Below, in pieces: positions 27,231 to 36,260 of a DNA stretch of 64,000 nucleotides. The position numbers were made by a program, and so were the translations under genes. The DNA is from Erwinia aphidicola. Lineage in GTDB: Bacteria; Pseudomonadota; Gammaproteobacteria; Enterobacterales; Enterobacteriaceae. Position 1 is the first letter of the stretch. The number at the start of each line of letters is the position of its first letter. Below the pieces are notes generated by a model. It was not told the DNA's origin. It did no database searches and was given only the letters and a program-made list of their open reading frames with translations. The stretch spans positions 3,038,001 to 3,102,000 of the forward strand of contig NZ_JAMKCQ010000001.1 in assembly GCF_024169515.1 (NCBI RefSeq), read 5' to 3'.

Positions 27231-27850
27231 CAGAGCAACAGGCACGTGAAGAGATGGTGCGATTAGGCGCCTCGTTTTTCCAGCGCGGTTATGCCACCGG
27301 CTCGGCAGGTAATTTATCGATGCGTCTGGAAGATGGCACCCTGCTGGCGACGCCGACCGGGTCCTGTCTTGGCGAACTGGTCGCCGATCGCTTATCAAAA
27401 GTGACGCCGGAAGGGGAGTGGATTGGTGGGGATAAACCCTCGAAAGAGATCAGCTTCCACCGGGCTATCTACCTCAACAACCCGCAAGCCGGGGCGATTG
27501 TGCATCTGCACTGCCTCTACCTGACCGCGCTCTCCTGCCTGGAAGGGTTGGATACCCAGAACTGCATTCGCCCGTTCACGCCGTATGTGGTGATGCGCGT
27601 CGGCGATGTGCCGGTGGTGCCCTATTACCGTCCGGGCGATGCACGGCTGGGAGAGGATCTCGCGAAACTGGCTCCGCACTATAAGGCATTCCTGCTGGCT
27701 AACCACGGCCCGGTGGTGGTGGGGAAAACCCTGCGCGAAGCGGCAGATAATACCGAAGAGCTGGAAGAGACTGCCCGGCTGATCTTTACCCTGGGCGACC
27801 GCCCGATTCGATATCTCAACGATGCCGAAGTGGCTGAATTACGGAGCTGA
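27227..27850 (+). CDS. otnC: 3-oxo-tetronate 4-phosphate decarboxylase/aldolase OtnC (YgbL)
   Basis: 207 residues, class II aldolase/adducin family. The zinc ligands are seen in VHLHCLY (HxH pair) and downstream in [11 protein letters not shown]; the phosphate-binding start is GNLSMR near residue 27. It splits or decarboxylates the phosphorylated keto acid toward dihydroxyacetone phosphate. Overlaps otnK by 4 bases; otnI starts 2 bases after its stop. Confidence 0.92.
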   Translation: MTEQQAREEMVRLGASFFQRGYATGSAGNLSMRLEDGTLLATPTGSCLGELVADRLSKVTPEGEWIGGDKPSKEISFHRAIYLNNPQAGAIVHLHCLYLTALSCLEGLDTQNCIRPFTPYVVMRVGDVPVVPYYRPGDARLGEDLAKLAPHYKAFLLANHGPVVVGKTLREAADNTEELEETARLIFTLGDRPIRYLNDAEVAELRS

Positions 27851-27852
27851 AC

Positions 27853-28629
27853 ATGCCTAAGTTTGCTGCTAACCTCTCGACCCTGTTTAACGAAGTTCCC
27901 TTTATGGAGCGCTTCGACGCCGCGGCGCAGGCCGGTTTTCGTGGGGTGGAGTTTCTGTTTCCCTATGAGTATGACGCCGCGCAGCTGAAGCAGGCGTTAT
28001 CGCGCAATCGGCTTGAGCTGGTGCTGTTTAATACCGCACCGGGCAACACTGCCGCCGGGGAGTGGGGCGTTTCCGCCATCCCGGGGCGTGAAGAGGATGC
28101 GCGTCGCGATATCGATAACGCGCTGGAGTACGCGCTGGCGCTTGACTGTCGCCAGGTGCATATCATGGCGGCAGTGGTGCCGGAGGGGGCCGATCGCCAG
28201 GCGTACTGCCGCACCTTTATCGACAACGTGCGCTATGCCGCCGATAAGTTTGCTCCGCACGGCGTGCGCATTCTGCTGGAAGCGTTAAATCCCCAAACCA
28301 AGCCGGGCTATCTCTACTCAAGCCAGTACCAAGTGCTGGAGATGGTGAAGCGCATCGACCGGCCTGGCGTGTACAGCCAGCTCGATCTGTTCCACGCGCA
28401 GCGGGTGGACGGCAATTTAAGCCACCTGATCACCGCGTTTGCCGGGCAGTACCAGCATATTCAGATCGCCTCTGCCCCGGATCGTCACGAGCCGGATGAA
28501 GGCGAGATCAATTATCCCTGGCTGTTCGATCTGCTGGACCGCAGCGGGTATCAGGGCTGGATCGGCTGCGAATATTTCCCACGAACCACCACGCTGGAAG
28601 GACTGGGCTGGTTCTCAGCCTATAAATAA
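27853..28629 (+). CDS. otnI: 2-oxo-tetronate isomerase OtnI (YgbM)
   Basis: 258 residues, hydroxypyruvate-isomerase-like TIM barrel. Conserved acidic and histidine residues occur in [10 protein letters not shown] (catalytic glutamate), [30 protein letters not shown] and GCEYFP. It interconverts 2-keto and 3-keto tetronates ahead of the OtnC step. Followed by a 97-base gap with a small palindrome (GTTTAGCTAAAC) before the permease gene. Confidence 0.92.
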   Translation: MPKFAANLSTLFNEVPFMERFDAAAQAGFRGVEFLFPYEYDAAQLKQALSRNRLELVLFNTAPGNTAAGEWGVSAIPGREEDARRDIDNALEYALALDCRQVHIMAAVVPEGADRQAYCRTFIDNVRYAADKFAPHGVRILLEALNPQTKPGYLYSSQYQVLEMVKRIDRPGVYSQLDLFHAQRVDGNLSHLITAFAGQYQHIQIASAPDRHEPDEGEINYPWLFDLLDRSGYQGWIGCEYFPRTTTLEGLGWFSAYK

Positions 28630-28726
28630 GCGGACGTTTAGCTAAACGCTGCGTGTTTATGACGCGCAGCGCTGAAATCTTGCGGCCTGAATCCGGCGGC
28701 AATATAACGATAATGAGGTCTGAAAG

Positions 28727-30082
28727 ATGTCCACCGCCCTGCTCTTAACCATTGCTGTGGCCAGCGTGCTGATACTGCTGCTGCTGGTGATTAAAATAAA
28801 GATCCACCCGTTTGTCGCTCTGCTGGTTGTCAGCCTGATGGTGGCGATGGCTACCGGCATCCCGGCAGATAATATTATGAAAGTGATCGTCTCAGGAATG
28901 GGCGGTCTGCTGGGGTCTATCACCATCATCATTGTGCTGGGGGCGATGCTCGGCGCAATTATTGAAGCCTCCGGCGGAGCAGAATCGCTGGCGCAGCGCT
29001 TTACCCATACGCTGGGGATTAAACGCACCGTCGCGGCGCTCACCATGGCAGCATTTATTCTGGGTATTCCGGTCTTTTTTGAAGTCGGTTTTATTATTGT
29101 TATTCCACTGATCTACGGTTTTACCAAAGTGGCCCGCGTCTCGCCGCTGAAGTATGGCCTGCCAATGGCGGGCGTGATGCTGACCGTTCATGTGGCGCTG
29201 CCGACTCACCCCGGCGCTGCGGCCGCGGCCGGACTGCTGGGGACCGACATGGGCTGGCTGATGCTGCTGGGGATTGCGATATCGATCCCGGTGGGCGTGG
29301 TGGGGTACTTCGTGGCGAAAGCGATGAACCGCCGTCAGTATCATCTGTCGCTCAGCGTGCTGGAGCAGCTGCAGCTGGCAAAACCGGAAAACAGCCCGCG
29401 CCAGAACCAGGAGAAGCCGCCAGGCGCGCTGCTGATCTCTTCGCTGATTGTCGTGCCGATTGTGCTGATCGTGGTCGGGACGCTGGCGCATACCGTGCTG
29501 CCGGAAGGCAATACGCTGCGCCAGCTGTTAACCCTGATCGGTACGCCAGCGATTGCGCTGCTGATTGCGCTGGCGCTATCGGCCTGGCTGCTCGGTCTGC
29601 GCCGTGGCTGGAGCCGTGACAAGCTGAGCGATATGCTGGACCGCGCAATCCCCAGCTCTGCCGGAGTGATCCTGGTGGCGGGCGCCGGTGGGGCATTCGG
29701 TAAGGTGCTGGTGGAGTCCGGGGTGGGTAAAGCGCTGGCGCTGTCGCTGGAAACCATTCATCTGCCGCTGATCCCCGCTGCGTTTATTCTGTCGCTGGCG
29801 CTGCGCGCTTCGCAGGGGTCCGCGACCGTGGCGATCCTCACCACCAGCGGTCTGCTGACCCAGGCGGTAGCGGGCATTAGCGATATTCAGCTGGTGCTTG
29901 TCACGCTCTCGGCCTGCTTTGGTGCGCTGGGCCTGTCGCACGTCAATGATGCCGGCTTCTGGGTGGTGACGCGCTATCTCGGCCTGTCCGTGGCCGACGG
30001 TCTGAAAACCTGGACCGTGCTGACTACCGCGATGGGGCTGACCGGTTTTGTACTGGTGTGGCTGCTGTCAGCGCTGCTGTAA
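28727..30082 (+). CDS. ygbN: GntP-family acid sugar permease YgbN
   Basis: 451 residues, about twelve membrane segments, GntP/gluconate:H+ symporter family. Family markers are FFEVGFIIVIPLIYG, LPTHPGAAAAAGLLG and GLSHVNDAGFW near the C-terminus. It most likely imports the tetronate broken down by the preceding enzymes. Last gene of the operon, with a strong terminator 50 bases after its stop. Confidence 0.92.
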   Translation: MSTALLLTIAVASVLILLLLVIKIKIHPFVALLVVSLMVAMATGIPADNIMKVIVSGMGGLLGSITIIIVLGAMLGAIIEASGGAESLAQRFTHTLGIKRTVAALTMAAFILGIPVFFEVGFIIVIPLIYGFTKVARVSPLKYGLPMAGVMLTVHVALPTHPGAAAAAGLLGTDMGWLMLLGIAISIPVGVVGYFVAKAMNRRQYHLSLSVLEQLQLAKPENSPRQNQEKPPGALLISSLIVVPIVLIVVGTLAHTVLPEGNTLRQLLTLIGTPAIALLIALALSAWLLGLRRGWSRDKLSDMLDRAIPSSAGVILVAGAGGAFGKVLVESGVGKALALSLETIHLPLIPAAFILSLALRASQGSATVAILTTSGLLTQAVAGISDIQLVLVTLSACFGALGLSHVNDAGFWVVTRYLGLSVADGLKTWTVLTTAMGLTGFVLVWLLSALL

Positions 30083-30132
30083 CAGCGGGTAACATCGCAA
30101 ACCAGGCGAATCAGTTATCTTCTTCTATACTC

Positions 30133-30160
30133 AAGTCACTACAACGTAGTGACTTTTTTT
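30133..30160 (+). terminator. Terminator of the ygb operon
   Basis: Stem AGTCACTA/TAGTGACT with a 5-base loop followed by eight T. It lies between ygbN and yohP. Confidence 0.92.
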
Positions 30161-30178
30161 TACATTAGAGGGCATGGA

Positions 30179-30262
30179 ATGAAAATTATCCTTTGGATTA
30201 TTGCGATCATCTTTATCGTTGGCTTATTAACAGTGACGGGCGTGTTTAAGTTGATATTCTAA
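30179..30262 (+). CDS. yohP: 27-residue membrane peptide YohP
   Basis: MKIILWIIAIIFIVGLLTVT followed by GVFKLIF: exactly the length of E. coli YohP (27 residues) and, from memory of that sequence, identical at most positions, including the MKIILW start and the TGVFK-IF end. It is a single hydrophobic helix for the inner membrane; function is not established beyond membrane targeting studies. The ribosome site AGAGGG precedes the ATG. It begins 18 bases after the ygb terminator and is followed by its own hairpin. Confidence 0.9.
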   Translation: MKIILWIIAIIFIVGLLTVTGVFKLIF

Positions 30263-30273
30263 GATTACGTTCT

Positions 30274-30306
30274 GGCAGCCTGAAGAGTCACTCATTCGGG
30301 CTGCCT
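30274..30306 (+). terminator. Hairpin after yohP
   Basis: GGCAGCC-TGAA and TTC-GGGCTGCC form a strong stem around a ~10-base loop, followed by a T-rich but broken tract. A likely end for the yohP transcript. Confidence 0.6.
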
Positions 30307-30508
30307 GTAATTGTATGTTTTGAAATTATAACCACGATTTTGAAATGTAATTTATTATTTATTTTATTGGTTTGTTATTTCCTGAGGTGTCGTTTGACGA
30401 TTCCTGCGCATAATATCAATGCCGCTTCAATATCACCCTTTCACTACATTAAATATAAAACCCAACAGATATACTCGCACTTCTCAAAATGAAAATGCGG
30501 GAAATGCT

Positions 30509-31888
30509 ATGAGCATGAATGAAGAGCAGCTGTTATCAGATGAAGCCAGGTACTGTTCGCACGGTGATACCGTCCACTATGTTAATCCCCCCAAAATCTT
30601 TGAACGCTGCCAGGGCAGTTATCTGTTTGATGCCCAGGGAACCCCTTATCTGGACCTGCAGATGTGGTACTCCGCCGTCAATTTCGGCTATGCCAATCCC
30701 CGTCTCGACAACGCGCTGAAAAAACAGATCGATGTTCTGCCACAGCTGGCGAGCCAGTATCTGCACCCGACAAAAATTGAGCTGTCGAAGGTGATTGCTC
30801 AGGATATGGAGCGCAAATTTGGCCTGCCGGGCCGGGTGCATTTTAACGTGGGCGGGTCGCAGTCCGTTGATGACTCGCTGAAGCTGGTGCGCAATTTCAC
30901 CCACGGCAAAAGCCGGATGTTTGCTTTTGAAGGCGGCTATCACGGGCGTACGCTCGGCGCTTCTGCCATCACCTCCAGCTATCGTTACCGTCGCCGCTTC
31001 GGCCACTTTGGTGAACGCGCCCAGTTTATTCCCTTTCCCTACCCATTCCGCCGTCAAAGAGGGATGACGGCGGAAGAGTATGCCGAGAAGCTGGTGGCCG
31101 ATTTTGCCCGCCTGTTTGAAAATGAGTATCACGGCGTCTGGGACCCCAGGGTGCGCGAAGCGGAATTTGCGGCTTTTTATATTGAGCCGATTCAGGGCAC
31201 GGGCGGTTACGTTATTCCACCGCGCAATTTCTTCCCGGCGCTGAAAAAAGTGCTGGATGAGCACGGTATTTTGCTGGTGGTGGATGAGATCCAGATGGGC
31301 TTTTACCGCACCGGTAAACTGTGGTCGGTGGAACACTTTGGTATAACGCCGGACGTGCTGATCTTCGGCAAAGCGCTGACCAACGGACTGAACCCGCTCG
31401 CCGGAATTTGGGCACGCGAAGAGATGATCAATCCGCAGATCTTCCCGGTGGGTTCCACCCACTCCACCTTTGCCTCTAATCCGCTGGGAACGGCGGTGGG
31501 GCTGGAAGTGATGCAGATGCTGGCCGAGAAGGATTATGAAAAGCAGGTATCAGAAAAAGGCGCTTATTTCCTGGAGGGGCTCAAAACCCTGCAGCGCCAG
31601 CATAAAGAGATCGGTGATGTCGATGGTCTCGGCCTGGCCCTGCGCGCCGAGCTGTGCCAGGCCGATGGCTTTACCCCGGATAAAGCGCTGCTCGACAAAA
31701 TGGTGGATATTGGTCTCTCCGGCACGCTGGAGTACCAGGGGCAGAAAACCGGACTGGTGCTGGATGTCGGCGGCTACTATAAAAATGTCATCACCTTCGC
31801 ACCCTCACTGGAAATCAGTCGGGCGGAGATTGACCAGGCCATAACGCTGCTCGACCAGGCATTGACCCGCGCCAAACAGCAGCGCTAA
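30509..31888 (+). CDS. Class III PLP-dependent aminotransferase
   Basis: 459 residues from ATG 30509 (GGGAA 9 bases upstream); an upstream ATG at 30419 would add 30 residues rich in polar amino acids and is less likely. Fold type I, class III: glycine-rich HFNVGGSQSVDDSLKL, PLP-phosphate region FEGGYHGRTLGAS, VVDEIQMGFYRTG and the PLP lysine K288 in FGKALTNGLNPLAG. The class includes acetylornithine, diaminobutyrate and beta-alanine aminotransferases; the exact substrate is not evident. It faces the four-gene operon at 31933-34215 across a terminator and might share a pathway with it, though nothing proves this. Confidence 0.85.
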   Translation: MSMNEEQLLSDEARYCSHGDTVHYVNPPKIFERCQGSYLFDAQGTPYLDLQMWYSAVNFGYANPRLDNALKKQIDVLPQLASQYLHPTKIELSKVIAQDMERKFGLPGRVHFNVGGSQSVDDSLKLVRNFTHGKSRMFAFEGGYHGRTLGASAITSSYRYRRRFGHFGERAQFIPFPYPFRRQRGMTAEEYAEKLVADFARLFENEYHGVWDPRVREAEFAAFYIEPIQGTGGYVIPPRNFFPALKKVLDEHGILLVVDEIQMGFYRTGKLWSVEHFGITPDVLIFGKALTNGLNPLAGIWAREEMINPQIFPVGSTHSTFASNPLGTAVGLEVMQMLAEKDYEKQVSEKGAYFLEGLKTLQRQHKEIGDVDGLGLALRAELCQADGFTPDKALLDKMVDIGLSGTLEYQGQKTGLVLDVGGYYKNVITFAPSLEISRAEIDQAITLLDQALTRAKQQR

Positions 31889-31909
31889 TCCTGCTTTATT
31901 TCCGTTGTT

Positions 31910-31935
31910 GAGGCGCCATCAGGCGCCTCTTTTTA
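31910..31935 (+). terminator. Terminator of the aminotransferase gene
   Basis: Stem GAGGCGCC/GGCGCCTC with an ATCA loop followed by TTTTT. The T-run overlaps the stop codon of the convergent gene at 31933. Confidence 0.92.
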
Positions 31936-32313
31936 TGCTGACTGAGCCACCGCTTCCCCTTTCGCCAGGCAGAGTACGCCGGCGAGAATCAACAGGCCGC
32001 CAAGGGCTTTGACCAGCGTTAACGCATCATCGAACAGCCAGACGGAAACCAGCGTCACGCTGAGGATCTCAAGGTGCGAGGCGGCAAACGCCGGGCCGAG
32101 TGGGGCAGACCTCAGCAAATTCATCCAGGTAAAGAATGCCCCGGCATAGCCGAGAAGCGCAGCGTAAATCCATAGCTGGCTAAATAGACGTAACAGCCAT
32201 GCCGCATCCAGCGTCAGTGGGGCCGCGTGAAGTGCGGCAAGCTTAAAACTGACCTGCGCCAGCGTATCGAACATCAGTAGCGCCAGAAAACCGACCAGGT
32301 AAAACTTTTTCAT
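31933..32313 (-). CDS. Half-size DMT transporter (ArnE/ArnF- or EmrE-like), subunit 2
   Basis: 126 residues with four membrane segments; the first helix carries FDTLAQVSFKLAAL, like the first helix of ArnE/ArnF and SMR proteins. It is the last gene of a four-gene overlapping operon and its start overlaps the stop of the preceding four-helix gene by one base, so the two probably form a heterodimer. Substrate unknown: drug, lipid carrier or metabolite are all possible. Confidence 0.8.
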   Translation of the reverse strand: MKKFYLVGFLALLMFDTLAQVSFKLAALHAAPLTLDAAWLLRLFSQLWIYAALLGYAGAFFTWMNLLRSAPLGPAFAASHLEILSVTLVSVWLFDDALTLVKALGGLLILAGVLCLAKGEAVAQSA

Positions 32314-32669
32314 CAGCCGAGCCCCACGATAATAACGCCGAGTGAAATCAACAGCATGCCGGCCAGCCGCCAGCGAGTAAGACGTTCGTTAAAGCACCAG
32401 CGGGCTGCCAGCATGATCGCTACCACGTTAATCGATGCCAGCAGCACGGCCTGCGACAGCGCGACCCGCGAGAGAAATGCCAGCCACAGCAGAAACTGGA
32501 CTGCGTAACTGACAAAGCCCAGCCAGACCCAGGGGCGGGCCAGCATATAACGCCACGGCTGCGTGCCTGAGCTGTGGGCGCTGCTTAGCGCTGCGGTCTT
32601 AAAGGCGAGCTGCCCGCAGCAGTCGAGCAGGGTAGTCAGTAGCCACAGCAGCAGCGTCAGGCGGCTCAT
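32313..32669 (-). CDS. Half-size DMT transporter (ArnE/ArnF- or EmrE-like), subunit 1
   Basis: 118 residues, four membrane segments, first helix LLDCCGQLAFKTAAL, third region RVALSQAVLLASINVV. It resembles the flippase subunits ArnE/ArnF encoded elsewhere in this window, but is clearly divergent from them. The start overlaps the esterase stop by 4 bases (ATGA). Paired with the 126-residue protein next to it. Confidence 0.8.
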   Translation of the reverse strand: MSRLTLLLWLLTTLLDCCGQLAFKTAALSSAHSSGTQPWRYMLARPWVWLGFVSYAVQFLLWLAFLSRVALSQAVLLASINVVAIMLAARWCFNERLTRWRLAGMLLISLGVIIVGLG

Positions 32670-33523
32670 TGCAGCAGGCGGTCGGCATCTACCGCAGGTC
32701 GGGGAGTGCCGTCAGGGGATGAGAAGTGATTGATAAAAGCGATGGAACGCTGAAAAAGCTCATGGCGATCGTTATCAATAGTGATCATATGGTAGCTATT
32801 GGCCAGCAGCACCAGTTCTGCAGGGCCACTCACGCTGTCGCGCACCAGTTCCGCATTGCGCCGGTGGGAAATATCATCTTCGCTGGCGTGCAGGATCAGG
32901 CAGGGTGAAGTGGTGCAGTGCAGCCTGAGACGCACCGTGCGCGACAGCACGATCATTTCGTTCAGCGAAGCCCACGGGGTACCCCGAAGCCCGGCGGCGG
33001 CGCTGTTACCGCTCAACATCTTTGCCGCAATTTTTTTACGCAGGCGTTCATTACGAATGCCGTAGGGGGGCTGTTCATCAACGCAACGGCAGCTGCCTAT
33101 TTTCAGTCGTGCGGCCAACTGCAGTAGCCAGGGGCCGATAATACGTTTTAGCGCTGGGACGCTCCAGCCATCTCCGCGAAAGGTAACGGCATAAACCAGC
33201 ACACCGTCAACCCGGCTGGGATAGTCAGAGGCGTACTTTAGCGCCAGCAATGCGCCCATTGACAGCCCCGCAACAAACAGCGTACTGACCTGCTGGCGCA
33301 AGCGATCCGCACCGTCGATCACGCTCTGATACCAGTCCTGCCAGCGCGTGGCGACCAGGTCTTCAACCGTGCCACAATGCCCGGACAGCTGGAGGGCATA
33401 GACAGTAAAACCGGCGCGATTAAACGCTCTCGCTGCGCCGCGCATTTCGGTCGGCGTTCCGGTTAAGCCATGAATCAACAATACCCCCTGGCTGCCCCCG
33501 GTTAGCCAATAGTCATATTTCAT
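32666..33523 (-). CDS. Alpha/beta hydrolase, carboxylesterase-like
   Basis: 285 residues, no signal peptide. The oxyanion loop LLIHGLTGTPTEMRG and nucleophile elbow GLSMG (serine 88) are those of Est30-type carboxylesterases; the likely acid lies in LHASEDDISH and the histidine in NSYHMITIDND. It would cleave an ester, thioester or lipid in the cytoplasm; the substrate is unknown. Both ends overlap neighbours by 4 bases, so its output is tied to the HAD phosphatase and the transporter pair. Confidence 0.83.
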   Translation of the reverse strand: MKYDYWLTGGSQGVLLIHGLTGTPTEMRGAARAFNRAGFTVYALQLSGHCGTVEDLVATRWQDWYQSVIDGADRLRQQVSTLFVAGLSMGALLALKYASDYPSRVDGVLVYAVTFRGDGWSVPALKRIIGPWLLQLAARLKIGSCRCVDEQPPYGIRNERLRKKIAAKMLSGNSAAAGLRGTPWASLNEMIVLSRTVRLRLHCTTSPCLILHASEDDISHRRNAELVRDSVSGPAELVLLANSYHMITIDNDRHELFQRSIAFINHFSSPDGTPRPAVDADRLLQ

Positions 33524-34215
33524 GAAGATGCCTGCGGGCGAGTGAGCAGAGCCTCAAGATAGGTTTGAGCCTCGCTGAAATCATGGAATGGGGTGAAGGG
33601 AAGAGCGGCTCGTTGGCACTCGGCGATCAGGCTGCTTTTGGCCAGCACATGGCTGGCCTTAGCGGCGACGCAGAAATCTGAGCGCCCATCGCCGATCGTC
33701 AGTAGATGCTGTCTGGACAGACGCCTGACGAGGGCGCACTTGCAGGTACCGCTGGCCTGGCTGCACAGCGTGTCAGAATAGGGAGAGCTTAACCGCCAGC
33801 GCCGCTGCGCAATCTGCTGCAAGCGGTTGGCGAAAATGGGCACCCCGGAAATCCGCTCCCTGCGCAGCAGATACGCGATGGCATAATCCAACCCGTCACT
33901 GACAATATAGAGAGGAACATGGTTTAAGCGTGACCAGCGCGCGAAAGCCGCGAAATGAGGATCGAGCTCGATATTATCCAGACAGCTTTCCAGCTGCTGG
34001 CGCGATGCATCCAGCAGGGCGACTTGCCCACTCAGACAGGCGAGGGAGCCAATTTCCCCTTGCACCCATCGCTCTTCAAGCTGCTGCCATCCCGGCATAC
34101 CAAACTGCGCCATCAGCGTGTCAGTCACGTCCTGGCCGCTAATTGTGCCGTCAAAATCGCAAAAAACAGTCCAGCTGGCGTGGCTGCCGGGAGGGATTAT
34201 TTCGGGAAGCGTCAT
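33520..34215 (-). CDS. HAD-superfamily phosphatase (MtnX/HAD-IB-like)
   Basis: 231 residues. Motif I is FCDFDGTISGQDVTD with the nucleophile aspartate D20 and general acid D22. Motif II serine/threonine lies in YIVSDGLDYA, and motif IV is LTIGDGRSDFC. The arrangement matches MtnX-like phosphatases, which act on small phosphorylated metabolites. No methionine-salvage genes are nearby, so another substrate is likely. First gene of the four-gene operon; GGGTAA precedes its ATG. Direct copies of TGATAACTGA at 34238 and 34273, just upstream, may be an operator. Confidence 0.82.
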   Translation of the reverse strand: MTLPEIIPPGSHASWTVFCDFDGTISGQDVTDTLMAQFGMPGWQQLEERWVQGEIGSLACLSGQVALLDASRQQLESCLDNIELDPHFAAFARWSRLNHVPLYIVSDGLDYAIAYLLRRERISGVPIFANRLQQIAQRRWRLSSPYSDTLCSQASGTCKCALVRRLSRQHLLTIGDGRSDFCVAAKASHVLAKSSLIAECQRAALPFTPFHDFSEAQTYLEALLTRPQASS

Positions 34216-34512
34216 TGATTTACCCGCAACTTAATTTGATAACTGATTACGCTATATCAGGAGTAAGTTTCCTGATAACTGACCATCTGGCCTGGAGGCC
34301 TGGTTTGATGAGGAAAATAACCTCTTCATTTGTCATCCTTAACGCCGTAATTGTCCGCAGCGGTTATTCTTTGGTTTGCAGGGGCAGAGTAAGTCAGCGG
34401 ATATCAACGGGGGGTAAATCGCGATGAGAGATAATAGGGAGTAGCAGGAAGAGATAAAGAATAATAATGGTGAAAGGCGTTCACCATGAGCCGCTACGGG
34501 GTGAGAAAATTT

Positions 34513-34722
34513 TCAGGTTTTATCAGGATGACGGTAGACAGGTGTGTCATCACCGTAGGTGGCCGGCCAGGTTGAAGAAATTTCCCTAAAATTGATACGT
34601 ATATCTCGCGCGTTTAGCTGCTTGTGACAAAGCGCGCAGATAGCGCCGTGGGGTTTATCGAATTCATCGCCGGCGGTAGTAAAAATAAACTTACGACACC
34701 CGCATCTGCCACACCTTAGCAT
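34513..34722 (-). CDS. Small zinc-ribbon-like protein
   Basis: 69 residues from ATG 34722, which has GAGGTG six bases upstream; a GTG at 34731 in frame is too close to that site. Four cysteines in the pattern CGRCGC near the N-terminus and CALCH about 25 residues later suggest a treble or ribbon zinc site, with PHGAICALCHKQL as the second knuckle. Function unknown. Stands alone, AT-rich DNA on both sides. Confidence 0.65.
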   Translation of the reverse strand: MLRCGRCGCRKFIFTTAGDEFDKPHGAICALCHKQLNARDIRINFREISSTWPATYGDDTPVYRHPDKT

Positions 34723-35256
34723 TATTGACACCTCACCGTTCCCAGTCCCGTGGTTGGTAAGAATTATCTTATCAAAAAAAACGCAGAGATCTATAAATAA
34801 AATTAATTGATTTAGTAAAATCCCTTAAATGCATAACTCATTGAATTAAATAATTTAAACTGATTTTTCTCGACATTATAGATTGTTAAATGATAAAAGT
34901 TATCAACTGTGATGGCCTTTTGATGATTTCAGTCAATTTTGTTTACATAATGCTTAAAACAAAGTGTAAAGACAGAGCTAAGCTAGTACTGGCGTGATAA
35001 TCGGAATATGTTTCCTGATAATTGCGAAAATTCCTGGCGTTATAACTCTGCGGGCAGATTCTTTTTTATTCAACCATATCAATAGTTTTGCTCGCTGAGT
35101 GAATAAAAATTCATTTTCATCAATCTCTTAATAAGTTAGTGATTAATGGAGTGTTTAGGTGAGTTTGATATAATCATTTCCACAAGCATTGATTATTTTC
35201 GGTCGACATTTTTTGACCTTTTCAGGATGCCGTAAGATAGCGCCATCCAGGGAGCT
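34723..35256. other. 534-base AT-rich upstream region of pagP
   Basis: No gene seen. The AT content is well above that of the flanking genes, suggesting an H-NS-bound control region. It holds the PhoP-box candidate at 34940 and a perfect TATAAT at 35169-35174 about 90 bases before pagP, without a good -35. GTTTCCTGATAA at 35010-35021 repeats a 12-mer found at 34267-34278 upstream of the HAD operon. Confidence 0.5.
34940..34956 (+). promoter_or_regulatory. Candidate PhoP box upstream of pagP
   Basis: TGTTTA-CATAA-TGCTTA: two hexamers with exact 5-base spacing, 11 of 12 positions matching the PhoP consensus (G/T)GTTTA. It lies about 300 bases before pagP, a gene known to be PhoPQ-activated in enterics. 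No strong -10 was found at the expected distance, so the assignment is tentative. Confidence 0.5.
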
Positions 35257-35838
35257 GTGAAATTTAGTATGAAAATCAAAACGATTATATCCCTTTCCGC
35301 GCTGGTCGCCGGGGTAGGGCTTCAGGCTGCACAGGCCGCGACTCTGGTAGATGGCATTTCTGATACCTGGCAGGCATTTAGTGATAACGTCAGCGAAACG
35401 TGGAACGACCCGCAGACGGTCGATCTCTATGTCCCGGCTATCACATGGCATAACCGCTGGACTTATGACAAAGAGAAAACGGATAAGTACAACGAACGTC
35501 CGTGGGGTGCCGGGGGCGGGATCTCCCATTATGATGAAAAGGGTAACTGGAACGGCATCTATCTGATGGCGTTTAAAGACTCCTTCAATAAGTGGGAGCC
35601 GATTGGTGGCTATGGCTGGGAGAAAACCTGGCGACCACTGAACGATCGCGATTTTCATCTTGGCCTTGGTTATACCGCCGGGGTGACGATGCGTGACAAC
35701 TGGAACTATATTCCCATCCCATTAGTGCTGCCATTAGCCTCGGTGGGATATGGACCAGCAACTTTCCAGATGACTTATATTCCGGGTACTTACAATAACG
35801 GTAACGTCTATTTCGCCTGGCTGCGCTGGCAGTTTTGA
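35257..35838 (+). CDS. pagP: Lipid A palmitoyltransferase PagP
   Basis: 193 residues from GTG 35257, or 189 from ATG 35269; AGGGAG ends 2 bases before the GTG and 14 before the ATG, so neither spacing is ideal. A signal peptide (cleavage near AAQAA) precedes the eight-stranded barrel with its N-terminal amphipathic helix. The family segments [18 protein letters not shown] (catalytic histidine), [25 protein letters not shown] and [16 protein letters not shown] are present, ending in phenylalanine (WQF). It adds palmitate from phospholipid to lipid A in the outer membrane, complementing the Arn modification encoded at 6317-13678. It precedes cspE as in E. coli. Confidence 0.95.
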   Translation: MKFSMKIKTIISLSALVAGVGLQAAQAATLVDGISDTWQAFSDNVSETWNDPQTVDLYVPAITWHNRWTYDKEKTDKYNERPWGAGGGISHYDEKGNWNGIYLMAFKDSFNKWEPIGGYGWEKTWRPLNDRDFHLGLGYTAGVTMRDNWNYIPIPLVLPLASVGYGPATFQMTYIPGTYNNGNVYFAWLRWQF

Positions 35839-35990
35839 TGGCGCCAGGCCTGTCATCAAAATGACATAGGGTAAAAAAAAGTCGATATTTATCACTTTTT
35901 CGTCGTCGGCTACTGGACAAAAGCCTTCGCAATTGCTGTACTAACCCTCGACACAGTTTAGTGTCCATTTTTCATGTAAAGGTAATATAG

Positions 35991-36200
35991 ATGTCTAAGA
36001 TCAAAGGTAGCGTTAAGTGGTTTAATGAGTCCAAGGGATTCGGTTTCATTACTCCTGAAGATGGTAGCAAAGATGTGTTCGTTCACTTCTCTGCCATCCA
36101 GAGCAACGGTTTCAAAACTCTGGCAGAAGGTCAGCGCGTAGAGTTCGAAATCACCAACGGCGCCAAAGGCCCATCTGCTGCTAACGTTGCCGCTATTTAA
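35991..36200 (+). CDS. cspE: Cold-shock-like RNA chaperone CspE
   Basis: 69 residues, differing from E. coli CspE at only a few positions as far as I recall that sequence. RNP1 KGFGFI and RNP2 VFVHF are intact. It binds single-stranded RNA and melts structure, affecting termination and mRNA stability. Ribosome site AAAGGTAA. It follows pagP, as in E. coli, and ends with a strong terminator. Confidence 0.95.
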   Translation: MSKIKGSVKWFNESKGFGFITPEDGSKDVFVHFSAIQSNGFKTLAEGQRVEFEITNGAKGPSAANVAAI

Positions 36201-36218
36201 GTTATCAGACAGAATTCT

Positions 36219-36247
36219 TAAAACCCGCCTGAAGGCGGGTTTTTTTT
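36219..36247 (+). terminator. cspE terminator
   Basis: Stem AAACCCGCC/GGCGGGTTT with a TGAA loop, followed by eight T, 20 bases after the cspE stop. Confidence 0.95.
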
Positions 36248-36260
36248 CGCCTGCAGATCG

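Noticed and set aside
34267..35021. 12-base repeat GTTTCCTGATAA at 34267 and 35010
   Set aside because: Two copies of an AT-rich 12-mer 740 bases apart could be chance; no further structure supports it.
35152..35168. TGTTTA followed by AGTTTG as a second PhoP box
   Set aside because: Spacing is 10 rather than 11, the second half has two mismatches, and it abuts the TATAAT too closely.
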